Assembly (NCBI RefSeq): GCF_000384115.1
Contig: NZ_KB913029.1
Span: 2,266,907 to 2,330,906, forward strand
Direction of reading: 5' to 3'
From: Sporichthya polymorpha DSM 43042
Lineage (GTDB): Bacteria > Actinomycetota > Actinomycetes > Sporichthyales > Sporichthyaceae
Length of the DNA stretch: 64,000 nucleotides
Below, in pieces: positions 7,956 through 17,019 of this stretch. Within the stretch, counting starts at the first letter, position 1. Each line of letters begins with the position of its first letter. A model generated the notes under the pieces. The model did no database searches and had not been told where the DNA came from. It saw only the letters and a program-made list of their open reading frames with translations. The position numbers and the translations under genes are program-made.

Positions 7956-9077
7956 ATGATCGGCACCGAGTTCCGGGTCGAGATCGACCCGAAGGAGATC
8001 GACGACCTTCGCGAGCGTCTGCTCCGGACCCGCTGGGCGGCGCCGGAGCCCGTGGACGACTGGTCGCAGGGCGTCCCGCTCGACTACGCGAAGGACGTCG
8101 CGAGCTACTGGGTCCACGGTTACGACATGAACCGCGTCGCGGAGCGGATCAACGTCCACCCGCAGTTCCTGGTCGAGATCGACGGCGTCGAGATCCACGT
8201 CCTGCATGCCCGGTCGCCGCACGCGCAGGCCCGGCCGCTGGTGATCACCCACGGGTGGCCGGGGTCGGTCGTCGAGTTCCTCGACGTGATCCCGATGCTG
8301 ACCGACCCGCCGGACCCCGCGGACGCCTTCCATGTCGTGTGCCCGACGCTGCCCGGCTTCGGGTTCAGCGGCAAGCCGACGGAGACGGGATGGACCGTCC
8401 AGCGCATCGCGCGGGCGTGGGCGCAGGTGATGGCCGAGCTCGGCTACGACCGCTACTGGGCCCAGGGCGGGGACTGGGGCTCGTTCGTCACCGGTGACCT
8501 CGGCGCCGTCGACCCCGACCACGTCGCCGGCATCCACATGACCCTGCCGCGCGCTCCGAGCGTCCCGGACGCCGAGCTCAGCGACCTCGACCGGCAGTGG
8601 CTCGCCGACGCCGAGGAGTGGCGTGCCCGCGGCCAGGGGTACTCGGCGCAGCAGAGCACCCGGCCGCAGACGATCGGCTACGGGCTCGTCGACTCCCCGG
8701 CCGCGCAGCTGACCTGGATCCTCGACAAGTTCTGGGCCTGGACCGACAACCGCGGAGACTTGGAGTCGGTCATCTCGCGGGACGTCCTGCTCGACAACGT
8801 GATGCTGTACTGGCTCCCTGGCGCCGGCGTCTCCTCGGCCCGGATCTACTGGGAGAACTTCCCCCGCCACCTCGGCCACGACCCGGTCCGCGTCCCCATG
8901 GGGGCCTCGTTCTTCCCCCGCGAGGTCGTGAAGACCCCGCGCCCCTGGCTCGAGCGGCGCTTCTCCGACATCCGCTACTTCAATACCGACCTCGCCCGGG
9001 GCGGTCACTTCCCGTCCCTCGAGGTCCCCAAAGCCTTCGTCGCCGAGGTCCGCGCCTGCTTCCGCCTGATGCCCTGA
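7956..9077 (+). CDS. Epoxide hydrolase (alpha/beta hydrolase with EHN domain)
   Basis: 373 residues. N-terminal epoxide-hydrolase domain (about 4-112: RVEIDPKEIDDLRERLLRTRW) followed by the alpha/beta-hydrolase fold. Seen: oxyanion motif HGWPGS (99-104), LPGFGFSGKP, nucleophile aspartate in QGGDWGS (D173) and the late catalytic histidine in RGGHFPSLE. Family enzymes open epoxides to diols by an aspartyl ester; the natural substrate is unknown. ATG 7956 follows TAACGT (7943-7948) by 7 nt, so the mRNA is probably leaderless. Ends just before a palindromic terminator. Confidence 0.92.
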   Translation: MIGTEFRVEIDPKEIDDLRERLLRTRWAAPEPVDDWSQGVPLDYAKDVASYWVHGYDMNRVAERINVHPQFLVEIDGVEIHVLHARSPHAQARPLVITHGWPGSVVEFLDVIPMLTDPPDPADAFHVVCPTLPGFGFSGKPTETGWTVQRIARAWAQVMAELGYDRYWAQGGDWGSFVTGDLGAVDPDHVAGIHMTLPRAPSVPDAELSDLDRQWLADAEEWRARGQGYSAQQSTRPQTIGYGLVDSPAAQLTWILDKFWAWTDNRGDLESVISRDVLLDNVMLYWLPGAGVSSARIYWENFPRHLGHDPVRVPMGASFFPREVVKTPRPWLERRFSDIRYFNTDLARGGHFPSLEVPKAFVAEVRACFRLMP

Positions 9078-9092
9078 CCCCGACCTGTGGAG

Positions 9093-9142
9093 AAGAAAGG
9101 GTGACACCCCTTACTCCGCAGTAAGGGGTGTCACCCTTTCTT
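9093..9142. terminator. Palindromic terminator, family B copy 1
   Basis: Perfect 23-bp inverted repeat (arm AAGAAAGGGTGACACCCC then TTACT) around a 4-nt loop CCGC, 16 bp after the epoxide hydrolase stop. The same element stands at 51362-51405 and 57532-57583. Each arm contains its own sub-palindrome GGGTGaCACCC. Confidence 0.85.
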
Positions 9143-9175
9143 GACAGGGGCGGGGCTGGCCAACTACTCCCGCGT

Positions 9176-9275
9176 GGCGCGCCCATCCTTGGCCCGGGAT
9201 AGGCGCGGCGCGCAGGAGAAGTTGCGCTCGACGGCCGCGGGACAGGCGCGGCGCGCAGAAGAAGTGGCGCCCGGC
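9176..9275. repeat. GC-rich dyad repeats, family A (copies in inverse orientation)
   Basis: Two adjacent copies of an approximately 50-bp GC-rich element whose recognisable part is GGCGCGGCGCGCAGGAGAAG (9202 onward) and a variant ending GCAGAAGAAGTGGCGC. The reverse complement matches the elements at 17609-17748 and 26489-26548. It separates the epoxide hydrolase and XPB-associated genes. No coding potential. Confidence 0.65.
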
Positions 9276-9282
9276 GGGGGGC

Positions 9283-11682
9283 TTACGCGTCGGCGACGGC
9301 GGAGATGCGGGAGAGGGCGAAGGAGCGGACCCGGGCCTGGCGGTGGTCGAAGGCCTTGAGGACGCCGCCCTCGACGGCGATGGGGTCGACGATCCGGTCG
9401 GTGGCGGTGCCGTCGTCGCCGACGTAACCGAGCCAGAGCGAGGTCTGGGCGTCGGCGGCGGAACGGAGGCGGGTGATCAGGGCGCTGGTGGAGGTCGGCT
9501 TCTCGGTCAGCGTCGAGGGGCGCTCGGCCTCCTCGGCGGATCGGCGGGCGCCGACGGCGGCGGCGCGGTCCCCGGCCCGCAGGGCGCGGACGGCGGCCGC
9601 CCGCAGCTGGGGCGTGGGGGCGGCGCGGTCCGACAGCACCGGCTTCGGGGCCGTCCGCGGGCCGGTCCGCCGCGCGTCGGCACGCCGCAGCACGACCGCC
9701 CCCGTCGCGGACTCCGCCGCCGGGGCGTAGCCGAGCTCCCGCAGCGTCGAGAGCACGGTGTCGACGGCCACCGACGCGATCGCGACGGTCGGGGCGAGCT
9801 TGCGCAGCCCGAGCTTTGCCGCGCGCCGGTCGGAGACCAGCTCCGAGACGACGGTCTCGTCGTCGCAGCGCAGGTACGCGTCCGCGGTCCCGACGCGGAT
9901 CCGGCCGTGCCGGCGGGCGACGTCGTCGACGAGGTACGTCAGCGGCTGCGGGACCGGGGTCCGGGAGGCTCGCGCGAACAGCTCGTGCAGATCCGCCGCG
10001 CTGCGGCCCGCGTCGAGCGCGCGACGGATCGACGCGTCGGTGAAGCGGAAGACCGTCGCGCCACCGGTGGACTCGACGTCGGCCACGAGGGAGAGGTCCG
10101 CCGCGAGCGACCGCACCAGCGGCCCGGGTGCGATCGCGGTCAGGTCCGCCTGCAGCATCACGTGGTCCAGCGGCTGGGGGAGTTCGGCCGAGAGCCGGTT
10201 CGTGGCGTCCTCGGCCTCGCCCGCGATCAGGGCGCGCCCGAATGAGGTCAGCGCCCCGCGACCGGTGACGCCGAGCATCTCGGCCTCCGTCAGCGTCCAC
10301 CGCACCAGGTCGGGACGCAGGGCCCCGCCGCGCCGCGGCCGGAGCCACGCCAGCCGAGCCAGAATGTCGACGGCGCCGGTGGTCTGACCCGGCGTCAGGG
10401 ACGCGAGCTCCGAGAGGACGGCGAGCCGGATCTCCGGCGCGGTGCCCCGGTCCAGCTCGCGGCCGAGCGCCGCGACCGACTTGTCCTTCCCGTCCGGCCG
10501 CGACCCGACGAGCCCGACGACGCGGCTGCTGCCCAGCCAGGCCCCGGCGAGGGCGGCCCAGCGCCGGCCGGTGCCGAACGCACGCCACCGGTCGAACTCC
10601 GGCGTCGGCAGGAAGATCTCCGAGGTGCCGGAGCTCTCGGTCGCCACGAGACCCGCGACGAAGGCCGTCTCGACCAGCAGCGCCGCGGCGAAGGCATCGC
10701 CGTCCACGGCGGCCTGCACATGCTTGAGGTCTCGGACCCCGAGGCCACCGCCGCCGGTCCGCAGCGCCACGGGCGGGTCGAGCGCCCACTCGTCGAGCAG
10801 GTCCTCGACGCGGCGCACGAACGTCATGGCCGCCCCGGCGCCGCCACGGTCCGCCGCCTCCGCGCCGATCTGAGATGGCGTCAGCTCAGGCGGGTTCAGC
10901 TGCGGGTCGGGGTACAGCGCCCCGCCCCGGAATGCGACCGCCACCTCCGCCGGCAGCACGGCGCGCTCCGCGTCGAGGGCGATCAGGATCCCGCGCGCGA
11001 GCAGCCACTCGATCGGGCCGTTGGCGGTCGCGGCGGTGACGTCACGGTCCGCGCGCCCGATCGCTCCCACGCCGCCGCCGGCGTCGAGCTCGGCGAGCAG
11101 CTGCCGGGCGCCCGCCGGGGCCTGCTCCAACAACGACGCCAGCGTCGCCGGGTCCGACAGGTGCCGGGTCAGGGCGGCGAGGGCCGCGGGCGGGTCCGGC
11201 TCCCCGGGCAGCCCGAGGTCGGCGAGGGTCTGCGCCAGCCGCGACGGGCGGTACCCCGCGGCGGCCTGGGCCAGCGGCGGGCCGGTCCCGCCGGGGCCGG
11301 CGCCGAGGAGTTCCCGGACCGTCCGGACCACCCGCAGGCCGTCGTCCGGGCCCCACACCAGGGCGCGTTCGCGCAGGACGTCCAGGGCCGTCCGCACCGC
11401 GGCCGCCGGGGCGGGCACGAGTCGCTCGAGGGCGTCGAGCGTCCCCGGGTCGCTCTGGTGCGCGACGCCGTCGAGCACCTGCAGCGTGAAGCGGTCGAGG
11501 GCGTCGAGGGCCCGGGCGACCGAGGTTCGCGTCGTCGCACGGGCGACCAGGTTGGTCATGTCGGTGGGAACCGGGGCGACGAGGTCCGGGCGTGCGCCGA
11601 GCAGCGCGGCGAGCCCGTCGTCGTCCCGCGCGCGCAGCTCGTCGGCCAGCGTGCGCACGCCGGTGGAGTACCCCGCGCTCAT
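9283..11682 (-). CDS. Helicase-associated protein with XPB/Ssl2-like N-terminal domain
   Basis: 799 residues. Resembles the actinobacterial helicase-C3/XPB-Ssl2-like family (mycobacterial Rv0862c type), whose gene usually lies next to the XPB helicase; here the two are separated only by 7744-9077. Visible: N-terminal LADELRARDDDGLAALLGARPDL, a winged-helix-rich middle, QPLDHVMLQADLTAIAPGPL (the conserved core of the family), and a C-terminal WYL-like segment AVEGGVLKAFDHRQARVRSF. No ATPase motifs were seen. A role in repair with XPB is inferred from context. ATG 11682 lies 7 nt after TAACGT on the minus strand, a leaderless start. Confidence 0.8.
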   Translation of the reverse strand: MSAGYSTGVRTLADELRARDDDGLAALLGARPDLVAPVPTDMTNLVARATTRTSVARALDALDRFTLQVLDGVAHQSDPGTLDALERLVPAPAAAVRTALDVLRERALVWGPDDGLRVVRTVRELLGAGPGGTGPPLAQAAAGYRPSRLAQTLADLGLPGEPDPPAALAALTRHLSDPATLASLLEQAPAGARQLLAELDAGGGVGAIGRADRDVTAATANGPIEWLLARGILIALDAERAVLPAEVAVAFRGGALYPDPQLNPPELTPSQIGAEAADRGGAGAAMTFVRRVEDLLDEWALDPPVALRTGGGGLGVRDLKHVQAAVDGDAFAAALLVETAFVAGLVATESSGTSEIFLPTPEFDRWRAFGTGRRWAALAGAWLGSSRVVGLVGSRPDGKDKSVAALGRELDRGTAPEIRLAVLSELASLTPGQTTGAVDILARLAWLRPRRGGALRPDLVRWTLTEAEMLGVTGRGALTSFGRALIAGEAEDATNRLSAELPQPLDHVMLQADLTAIAPGPLVRSLAADLSLVADVESTGGATVFRFTDASIRRALDAGRSAADLHELFARASRTPVPQPLTYLVDDVARRHGRIRVGTADAYLRCDDETVVSELVSDRRAAKLGLRKLAPTVAIASVAVDTVLSTLRELGYAPAAESATGAVVLRRADARRTGPRTAPKPVLSDRAAPTPQLRAAAVRALRAGDRAAAVGARRSAEEAERPSTLTEKPTSTSALITRLRSAADAQTSLWLGYVGDDGTATDRIVDPIAVEGGVLKAFDHRQARVRSFALSRISAVADA

Positions 11683-11770
11683 CCGCTCCACGTTACGCCG
11701 CGCGGGTGGCGGGCGCGGAACGCGCGCGGTTCGCGGGGGGCAATGCGGTTTCCGTGCGGTCGGGAGGGCC

Positions 11771-12637
11771 ATGATCGTCGTCGTGGGCATGTTGCCGGGC
11801 GACGAACTCGTCGCGGACTACCTCGCCCGCGCCGGGCGCGTGGCGGCCGACGCGCTGGCGCCGGCCGACAGTGTCGTCGTCGTCGAGGAGATCGGCCGCC
11901 GGGTCCGCGCCCGCGTCGGCGCCCCGCCCCGGTGGGACCTGCGCGGCACCGAGACGCAACTGGCCGAGCTCGGGGACCCCGAGGACCTGGTCGAGACCGT
12001 CGCCGCCGAGCTGATCCCGGGTCACGCGAAGGCCCCGGAGCCCGAGCGCGAGCCGGAACCCGAGCCCGACACCGACTACCCCACGCTCGACCTCGGCGCG
12101 GTCCCGCCGGTCCCGCGGCTGCCGAACCAGGCGGACCGGTCGGCCCAGTCCGCGTACACCGGCCGGGCGACCCCGATGTTCCGCCCGATGTTCCGCGACG
12201 AGACCGACGAAACCAGCGAGCCCCCGCGGATCCGGCCGATCGCGGCCGACGAGTCCGTCGCCCGCGACACCCCGCTGTCGGGGATGGGCCGACTCGGATG
12301 GGAGCTCGCCGCCCTGGCCGTCCTCGCGATCGCGGTGTTCCCGTTCGCCTTCCTGGGCTGGCTGCTCGGCGCACTGCTCGTCATGCGGTCCCGGTACTGG
12401 GAGATCTCCGACAAGGTCCGCGTCCTCGCGGGGATGCCGGCCGCCGGACTCGGCTTCGCCGTGCTCTGGGCGTGGCTGCAGGCGACGCAGATCCAGGAGT
12501 CCGACAACTCCGGGACGCGCCTGTCCGAGGCCGGGCACTCCTTCGCCGACACCCTGGCGGTCCTGCCGCAGATCTGCGGCGTCCTCGGCGCGGTCTACCT
12601 CGGGTACGCCCTGGTGCGGGACCACCACACGGGCTGA
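11771..12637 (+). CDS. Hypothetical membrane protein with acidic N-terminal half
   Basis: 288 residues, not recognised. The first 175 residues are soluble and contain a charged linker (KAPEPEREPEPEPD) and a Pro-rich stretch; three hydrophobic segments follow (about 180-210, WELAALAVLAIAVFPFAF; 225-245; 265-285), so the C-terminal half is membrane-embedded. ATG 11771 is preceded by GGGAGG. Divergent from the helicase-associated gene and convergent with the sucrase/ferredoxin-like gene. Confidence 0.7.
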   Translation: MIVVVGMLPGDELVADYLARAGRVAADALAPADSVVVVEEIGRRVRARVGAPPRWDLRGTETQLAELGDPEDLVETVAAELIPGHAKAPEPEREPEPEPDTDYPTLDLGAVPPVPRLPNQADRSAQSAYTGRATPMFRPMFRDETDETSEPPRIRPIAADESVARDTPLSGMGRLGWELAALAVLAIAVFPFAFLGWLLGALLVMRSRYWEISDKVRVLAGMPAAGLGFAVLWAWLQATQIQESDNSGTRLSEAGHSFADTLAVLPQICGVLGAVYLGYALVRDHHTG

Positions 12638-12652
12638 GCGTGGGGCCGAGCG

Positions 12653-13552
12653 TCAGGCGGCGGCGCGGGACTCGATCGCGACGAGCACGTGGTGGTCCGG
12701 CCGCTCGACCTCGGCGGCGTCGCAGGACAGCGCCCGGGCGCACGCGGCCAGGCGGCGTTGAACGGTGACCGCCAGCATCCGCCCGGCGACGAGCAGGTCG
12801 ACGCGGGTGGTGTCCTCGTCGAGCTTGACCTCGCCCTGGTGCGCGACGGCGGCGACGTCGAGGACGCCGAACTCCGCGCGGGCGAACCACTCCGCGGACT
12901 GCGCGGCGCCGGGGAGCCCGGCCCGCCCGCGGTAGTGGGGCAGCACGACCTCGCCCCGCAGCGAGGCGAGGCCGACGGCCGGAGCGTTCTCCGCGTTCAG
13001 CGCCCCGTGGTAGGTCGCCTCCGGGAGCGTGACGGTCGTGGCGGCGAACCGGTGCCCGCCGAGGTGGGTGGTCTCCCAGATGGCGTCGCCGAGGTCGCGA
13101 GCCAGCGCGTCGGCGGCCGGCCGGCCGGAGTGGGCGCAGCAGGCGTCGTGCCGGCCGTGCGCGCAGATCAGCAGGATCCGCTCGCGCACCGGCGCCCCGA
13201 AGCCGCCGTGGATCCCGGCGGCGATCGCCTCGAGGTCGAGGTCGAGCAGGTCGCGCAAATCCCCGACCTCCGCCCCGCGCAGCCACGGCTGGGGGCCGCT
13301 GAAGCCCAGGTAGACCTGGTGCGGGCTGCGCCGGCGCCCGCGCGTGCGACGGATCAGCTGGGGCCGGACCGCGAGCTTGCGGGCGCGCGCCATGAACTCC
13401 GCGACGCCCGGCGCGAGGTCGGTGTCGTCCTCGTTGGCCGGCCACGGCCCGGGGTGTTCCATGACGAGCCAGCCCCTGGGTTTGGTCGGCGCCGAACCGT
13501 GCAGGGGCTCTTCGAGGGCGGCACGCAACACACCGCAGCGCAGATCGCTCAT
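12653..13552 (-). CDS. Sucrase/ferredoxin-like family protein
   Basis: 299 residues of the sucrase/ferredoxin-like (PF06999-type) family with a C-terminal thioredoxin-like ferredoxin fold. Seen: RGWLVMEHPGPW at the N-terminus, the cysteine cluster LICAHGRHDACCAHSGRP, and ETTHLGGHRFAAT with conserved histidines. These Cys and His residues could hold a 2Fe-2S cluster as in related thioredoxin-like ferredoxins (inference). The function of the family is not established. Start at 13552 has AGGGACG upstream. Confidence 0.8.
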   Translation of the reverse strand: MSDLRCGVLRAALEEPLHGSAPTKPRGWLVMEHPGPWPANEDDTDLAPGVAEFMARARKLAVRPQLIRRTRGRRRSPHQVYLGFSGPQPWLRGAEVGDLRDLLDLDLEAIAAGIHGGFGAPVRERILLICAHGRHDACCAHSGRPAADALARDLGDAIWETTHLGGHRFAATTVTLPEATYHGALNAENAPAVGLASLRGEVVLPHYRGRAGLPGAAQSAEWFARAEFGVLDVAAVAHQGEVKLDEDTTRVDLLVAGRMLAVTVQRRLAACARALSCDAAEVERPDHHVLVAIESRAAA

Positions 13553-13756
13553 GTCGTCCCTACCGAATGTGCCCAGCCGCCGGCGAGGCAGGCCACCGAT
13601 TCAGGCTAACGGCGGGCACGTTCGGCTTGGCGGCCGACCACGGAGAGTCGTGAGAAATGCCCGCCGGAACTCATGACGCATGAAGTTCGGCGCCCGGGTA
13701 GCCTCGGCGTTTTCCAGTTTCGGTCCAGCAGCTTTCGGTCCAGCAGCGAGGTCAGC

Positions 13757-14140
13757 GTGCCCACCGGCAAGGTCAAGTGGTTCGACAACGAGAAGGGCTT
13801 CGGCTTTCTCGCGCAGGACAGCGGCCCCGACGTCTTCGTGCACAAGGACGCCCTCCCGGCGGGGGTGGCGACGCTCAAGCCGGGGACGCGCGTCGAGTTC
13901 GGCATCGCCCAGGGGCGGCGGGGTGACCAGGCGCTGTCCGTGCGCCTCCTGGACCCGCTGCCGTCGGTGGCCAAGGCCATGCGCAAGGACCCCGACGAGA
14001 TCGCGATCCTCCTCGAGGACCTGATCAAGCTGCTCGACAGCGTCTCGAACTCCTACCGCCGCGGTCGGCGCCCGGCGCCCGCGGAGGCCAAGAAGGTCGC
14101 CGCGGTGCTCCGCGCCGTCGCTGACGACGTCGAGGCCTGA
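13757..14140 (+). CDS. Cold-shock domain protein with C-terminal extension
   Basis: 127 residues: a complete cold-shock domain (1-66) with RNA-binding motifs RNP1 (KGFGFL) and RNP2 (DVFVH), then a roughly 60-residue charged helical tail (KDPDEIAILLEDLIKLL). Classical CspA proteins are about 67 aa; the longer form matches the mycobacterial CspB (Rv0871) type. Expected to bind single-stranded RNA or DNA as a chaperone. Start GTG 13757 was chosen because the domain begins immediately (VPTGKVKWF); AGCGAGG lies upstream. Convergent with the MFS gene, 9 bp apart. Confidence 0.9.
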   Translation: MPTGKVKWFDNEKGFGFLAQDSGPDVFVHKDALPAGVATLKPGTRVEFGIAQGRRGDQALSVRLLDPLPSVAKAMRKDPDEIAILLEDLIKLLDSVSNSYRRGRRPAPAEAKKVAAVLRAVADDVEA

Positions 14141-14149
14141 GTCCCGAGC

Positions 14150-15715
14150 TCAGTAGCTGTCGTCGCCCCGGTACCGGGTCGGCGGGAAGTCGCGCGGCCG
14201 GGGCTCCGTCGGCGGGGTCGTCGGTGGGTTTGCGTCCGCGCGCGGCGGGGCGGGCGCGGGCGGGCCCTGCTTGCGGGCCTTCACCTGGTCGCGGCTGACC
14301 TTGCCGTGGCGGAGCATCTCCAGCGTCAGGCCGACGATGGCGATCCCCGCGACGGCGAACGCGAGCCCGCCGCGCAGCGGCAGCGCGATGCCGATCGCGC
14401 CGCCGATGACCCAGGCGAGCTGCAGGCGCGTCTCGCTGCGGGCGAAGGCGGAGCTCTGGACGGCCTCCTCGACGTCCCGCTGGATCATCGAGTCCAGCGA
14501 CAGCTTGCCGAGGGTCTGGGCGAAGCCGACGACGAAGCCGGCCGCGAGCACGATCGTGATGCCGTACCAGATCGCGGCGGCGAAGATCGCGGCCACGTCG
14601 GCGACGAGCAGCGCGACGATGACGATCTCCGGGCCGCGGGTCTTGATCGCGCTGCCGACGGCGGTCCCGGCCGCGCTGCCGACGCCGGCCGCGCCGATCA
14701 CCAGGCCGAGCTGGACGTTGCCGTTCATGTCGCCGATCGGATGTTCCCGGAGCAGGAACGCCAGGTACAGCGTCAGGAAGCCGGACAGCCCGCGGAACGC
14801 GGCGTTGGCGCGGACGCCCGTGTCGACCGCCGCCCCGACGTACCGGCCCTTGCCGAGTCCGGAGCGGGCCTCGAACGAGGCGGGGGAGTCGGCCGCGTCG
14901 GAGTCGATGCGCGCGGGCAGGCGCAGGGAGAGCACGACGCCGATCGCGAACAGGACGGTCGCGATCCGCAGCGTCCACTCCGGGCCGGCGACGCTCTGGA
15001 TCGGCGCGACCGCGGCGGTCGCGACCGTCGCGGCGGCCAGGCCGGCCATGTTCGTCCAGGAGTTCGCACGGACGAGCGGGATGCCCGGGGGCAGCAGCCG
15101 GGGCACGCCGGCGGCCTTGATCAGGACGTAGGCCTTCGACGCCATGAGACAGCCGAACGCGCCGGCGTAGATGAACAGGTCGGCGTCCTGGACGCCGCCG
15201 GCGATCGTCCACGCGAGGACCGCGCGGGTGAGGAACGTCGTCGCGAGGGCCCAGCGGCGCCCGGAGCGGAACTTGTCGAGCAGCGGGCCGATCAGCGGAG
15301 CCAGCAGCGCGAACGGCACCATCGTGATCAGCAGGAACAGGGCGACGCGCCCACGCGCCTGGTCGGCGTCGCTGGGGTTGAAGAACAGCGTCCCGGCCAG
15401 CGCGATCGTGACCAGGATGTCGCCGGCGGCGTTGAGGCCGCTCAGCTCGGTCAGTTTCGCCATCCCGGACTCGCCCGCACCCTGCGCGTTCGTCGCGCGC
15501 CGGACCGTGCGACGCGTGGCGCCTGCGGTCTTCGCGCTGGCCCGAGCGGTGCTGCGCGCCGCGAGCCGCCAGGCCGCGAACAGGCCCATCTCGTCGGTCG
15601 GCGGGGGCGGCCCCCCGTTCGGTCCGGTGTTCGAGGGGGTCGGCCCCGGGCCGGCCTCGGACCCGTACGGGGGCGGGGGTGCCCCGTACGGCGGGGGCGG
15701 GTCTCCGGGGCTCAC
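14150..15715 (-). CDS. MFS transporter with proline-rich cytoplasmic N-terminus
   Basis: 521 residues. A Pro/Gly/Tyr-rich lead (PPPPYGAPPPPYGSE) of about 90 residues precedes some 12 hydrophobic segments of a major-facilitator transporter; a further Pro-rich tail ends in GDDSY. Motif GPLLDKFRSGRRW resembles the MFS loop 2-3 signature. Substrate unknown. It corresponds in position to the mycobacterial MFS gene beside cspB (Rv0876c), from memory. Start GTG 15715 has AGGATAGGG upstream; the open frame extends further but enters the divergent DUF3027 gene. Confidence 0.8.
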   Translation of the reverse strand: MSPGDPPPPYGAPPPPYGSEAGPGPTPSNTGPNGGPPPPTDEMGLFAAWRLAARSTARASAKTAGATRRTVRRATNAQGAGESGMAKLTELSGLNAAGDILVTIALAGTLFFNPSDADQARGRVALFLLITMVPFALLAPLIGPLLDKFRSGRRWALATTFLTRAVLAWTIAGGVQDADLFIYAGAFGCLMASKAYVLIKAAGVPRLLPPGIPLVRANSWTNMAGLAAATVATAAVAPIQSVAGPEWTLRIATVLFAIGVVLSLRLPARIDSDAADSPASFEARSGLGKGRYVGAAVDTGVRANAAFRGLSGFLTLYLAFLLREHPIGDMNGNVQLGLVIGAAGVGSAAGTAVGSAIKTRGPEIVIVALLVADVAAIFAAAIWYGITIVLAAGFVVGFAQTLGKLSLDSMIQRDVEEAVQSSAFARSETRLQLAWVIGGAIGIALPLRGGLAFAVAGIAIVGLTLEMLRHGKVSRDQVKARKQGPPAPAPPRADANPPTTPPTEPRPRDFPPTRYRGDDSY

Positions 15716-15797
15716 GGCCCTATCCTGCCCCGGGCCGCAACTCCGACAACCGTGACACCGGACGCCCGCGCGGCGCGGCATGAGGTTGAATTCACGG

Positions 15798-16655
15798 GTG
15801 ACCGCCACGACCCGATCCCGCCGATCCACCGGACCCGACCCTGCGTGCGTCGAGGCGGTCGATCTCGCGCGGGCGGCGGCCGCCGAGGCGGCACCGGGGG
15901 AGATCGGTGACCACCTCGGCTTCGACAGCGAGGACGAGCGCCTCGTCACCCACCGTTTCGCGACCACCAACCCCGCCTACGTGGGGTGGCACTGGGCCGT
16001 CACGGTCGTCCGCGCGTCGCGCGCCAAGGAGGTGACGGTCTCCGAGGTCGTGCTGCTGCCCGGCGAGACGGCCGTCCTCGCGCCGCCGTGGGTGCCGTGG
16101 GCCGAGCGTTTCCAGCCCTCCGACCTCGGCCCGGGCGACATCCTTCCGCCGCCGGAGAACGACGATCGCCTCGTCCCCGGCTGGACCGGCGAGACCGACG
16201 CCCCCTACGACCCGGCCGACGGCGGCGCGTACGCCGACACGGTCGCGTCCGTCGCCGACGAGCTCGGCCTCGGCCGGGCGCGCGTGCTCTCGCCCGTCGG
16301 CCGCGCGGACACCGTCGACCGCTGGTACTCCGGCGACCGCGGCCCCGAGGCTCCCCTCGCCGCCGCCGCGCCAGCGCAGTGCGCGACCTGCGGCTTCCTG
16401 CTCCCGCTCGCGGGTTCGATCGCCCGCGTCTTCGGCGTCTGCGCCAACGAGCAGGCCCCCGACGACGGCCGCGTCGTCTCCTACGACCACGGCTGCGGCG
16501 CCCACTCCGAGATCGTCGCCACCGCGGCCTCCCTCGGCGAGCGGCCCCCGCCGGTCCTCGACCACGTCGAGTACGACCTGGTCGAGCGGGGCGGTCCGCA
16601 GGACGAGACGGACGAGGTCGTCGTCGAGGTCGTCACCGAGCCCGACCCGGAATAG
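15798..16655 (+). CDS. DUF3027 domain protein
   Basis: 285 residues matching the actinobacterial DUF3027 family: VEAVDLARAAAAEAAPGEIGDH, then GWHWAVTVVRA, VSEVVLLPGETAVLAPPWVPW, the cysteine pair CATCGFLLPL and a later HGCGAHSEI. The two cysteine groups could bind a metal ion. Function unknown. GTG 15798 lies 6-7 nt after TTGAAT and fits homologue length; ATG 15780 would add six residues. Divergent from the MFS gene and only 3 bp from the convergent DUF2530 gene. Confidence 0.85.
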   Translation: MTATTRSRRSTGPDPACVEAVDLARAAAAEAAPGEIGDHLGFDSEDERLVTHRFATTNPAYVGWHWAVTVVRASRAKEVTVSEVVLLPGETAVLAPPWVPWAERFQPSDLGPGDILPPPENDDRLVPGWTGETDAPYDPADGGAYADTVASVADELGLGRARVLSPVGRADTVDRWYSGDRGPEAPLAAAAPAQCATCGFLLPLAGSIARVFGVCANEQAPDDGRVVSYDHGCGAHSEIVATAASLGERPPPVLDHVEYDLVERGGPQDETDEVVVEVVTEPDPE

Positions 16656-16658
16656 CCG

Positions 16659-16946
16659 CTACGCGGTCGGGTCGGCCGCCCGGCGGCGCCGGCTCGCGCG
16701 GCGGGCCTCGACGCGGCGACGGGTGAGCCACCAGCCCCAGCAGCCGAGGCCGAACCCGGCGGCGGCGGTCCACAGGTACCACTCGTTGCCGTTGTCCTCG
16801 AGGCGGCCGTGGAAGACGAGCAGGACGGCCCAGGCGACGAACCAGGCCGCGGTCCCGAGGGCGACGACGAGCGACTCGTCGACCTCCAGCGGCTCGGGGT
16901 CCGGACGCCGAGCCGGCTTCGCGGCCCGTGCCCGTCTGCCTGCCAT
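16659..16946 (-). CDS. DUF2530 small membrane protein
   Basis: 95 residues with two hydrophobic segments (LVVALGTAAWFVAWAVLLVF and WTAAAGFGLGCWGWWL) flanked by Arg/Lys-rich ends, as in the actinobacterial DUF2530 family. Function unknown. ATG 16946 follows TAGGCT by 7 nt on the minus strand, indicating a leaderless transcript. Sits between DUF3027 and the pyrE-type gene. Confidence 0.8.
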   Translation of the reverse strand: MAGRRARAAKPARRPDPEPLEVDESLVVALGTAAWFVAWAVLLVFHGRLEDNGNEWYLWTAAAGFGLGCWGWWLTRRRVEARRASRRRRAADPTA

Positions 16947-17019
16947 GGCCGTCAGCCTAACCAGGGGCGCCGTGACACGATGAGGGCCGATCCGATCCCC
17001 ACGCCCCGGAGCCGACACC

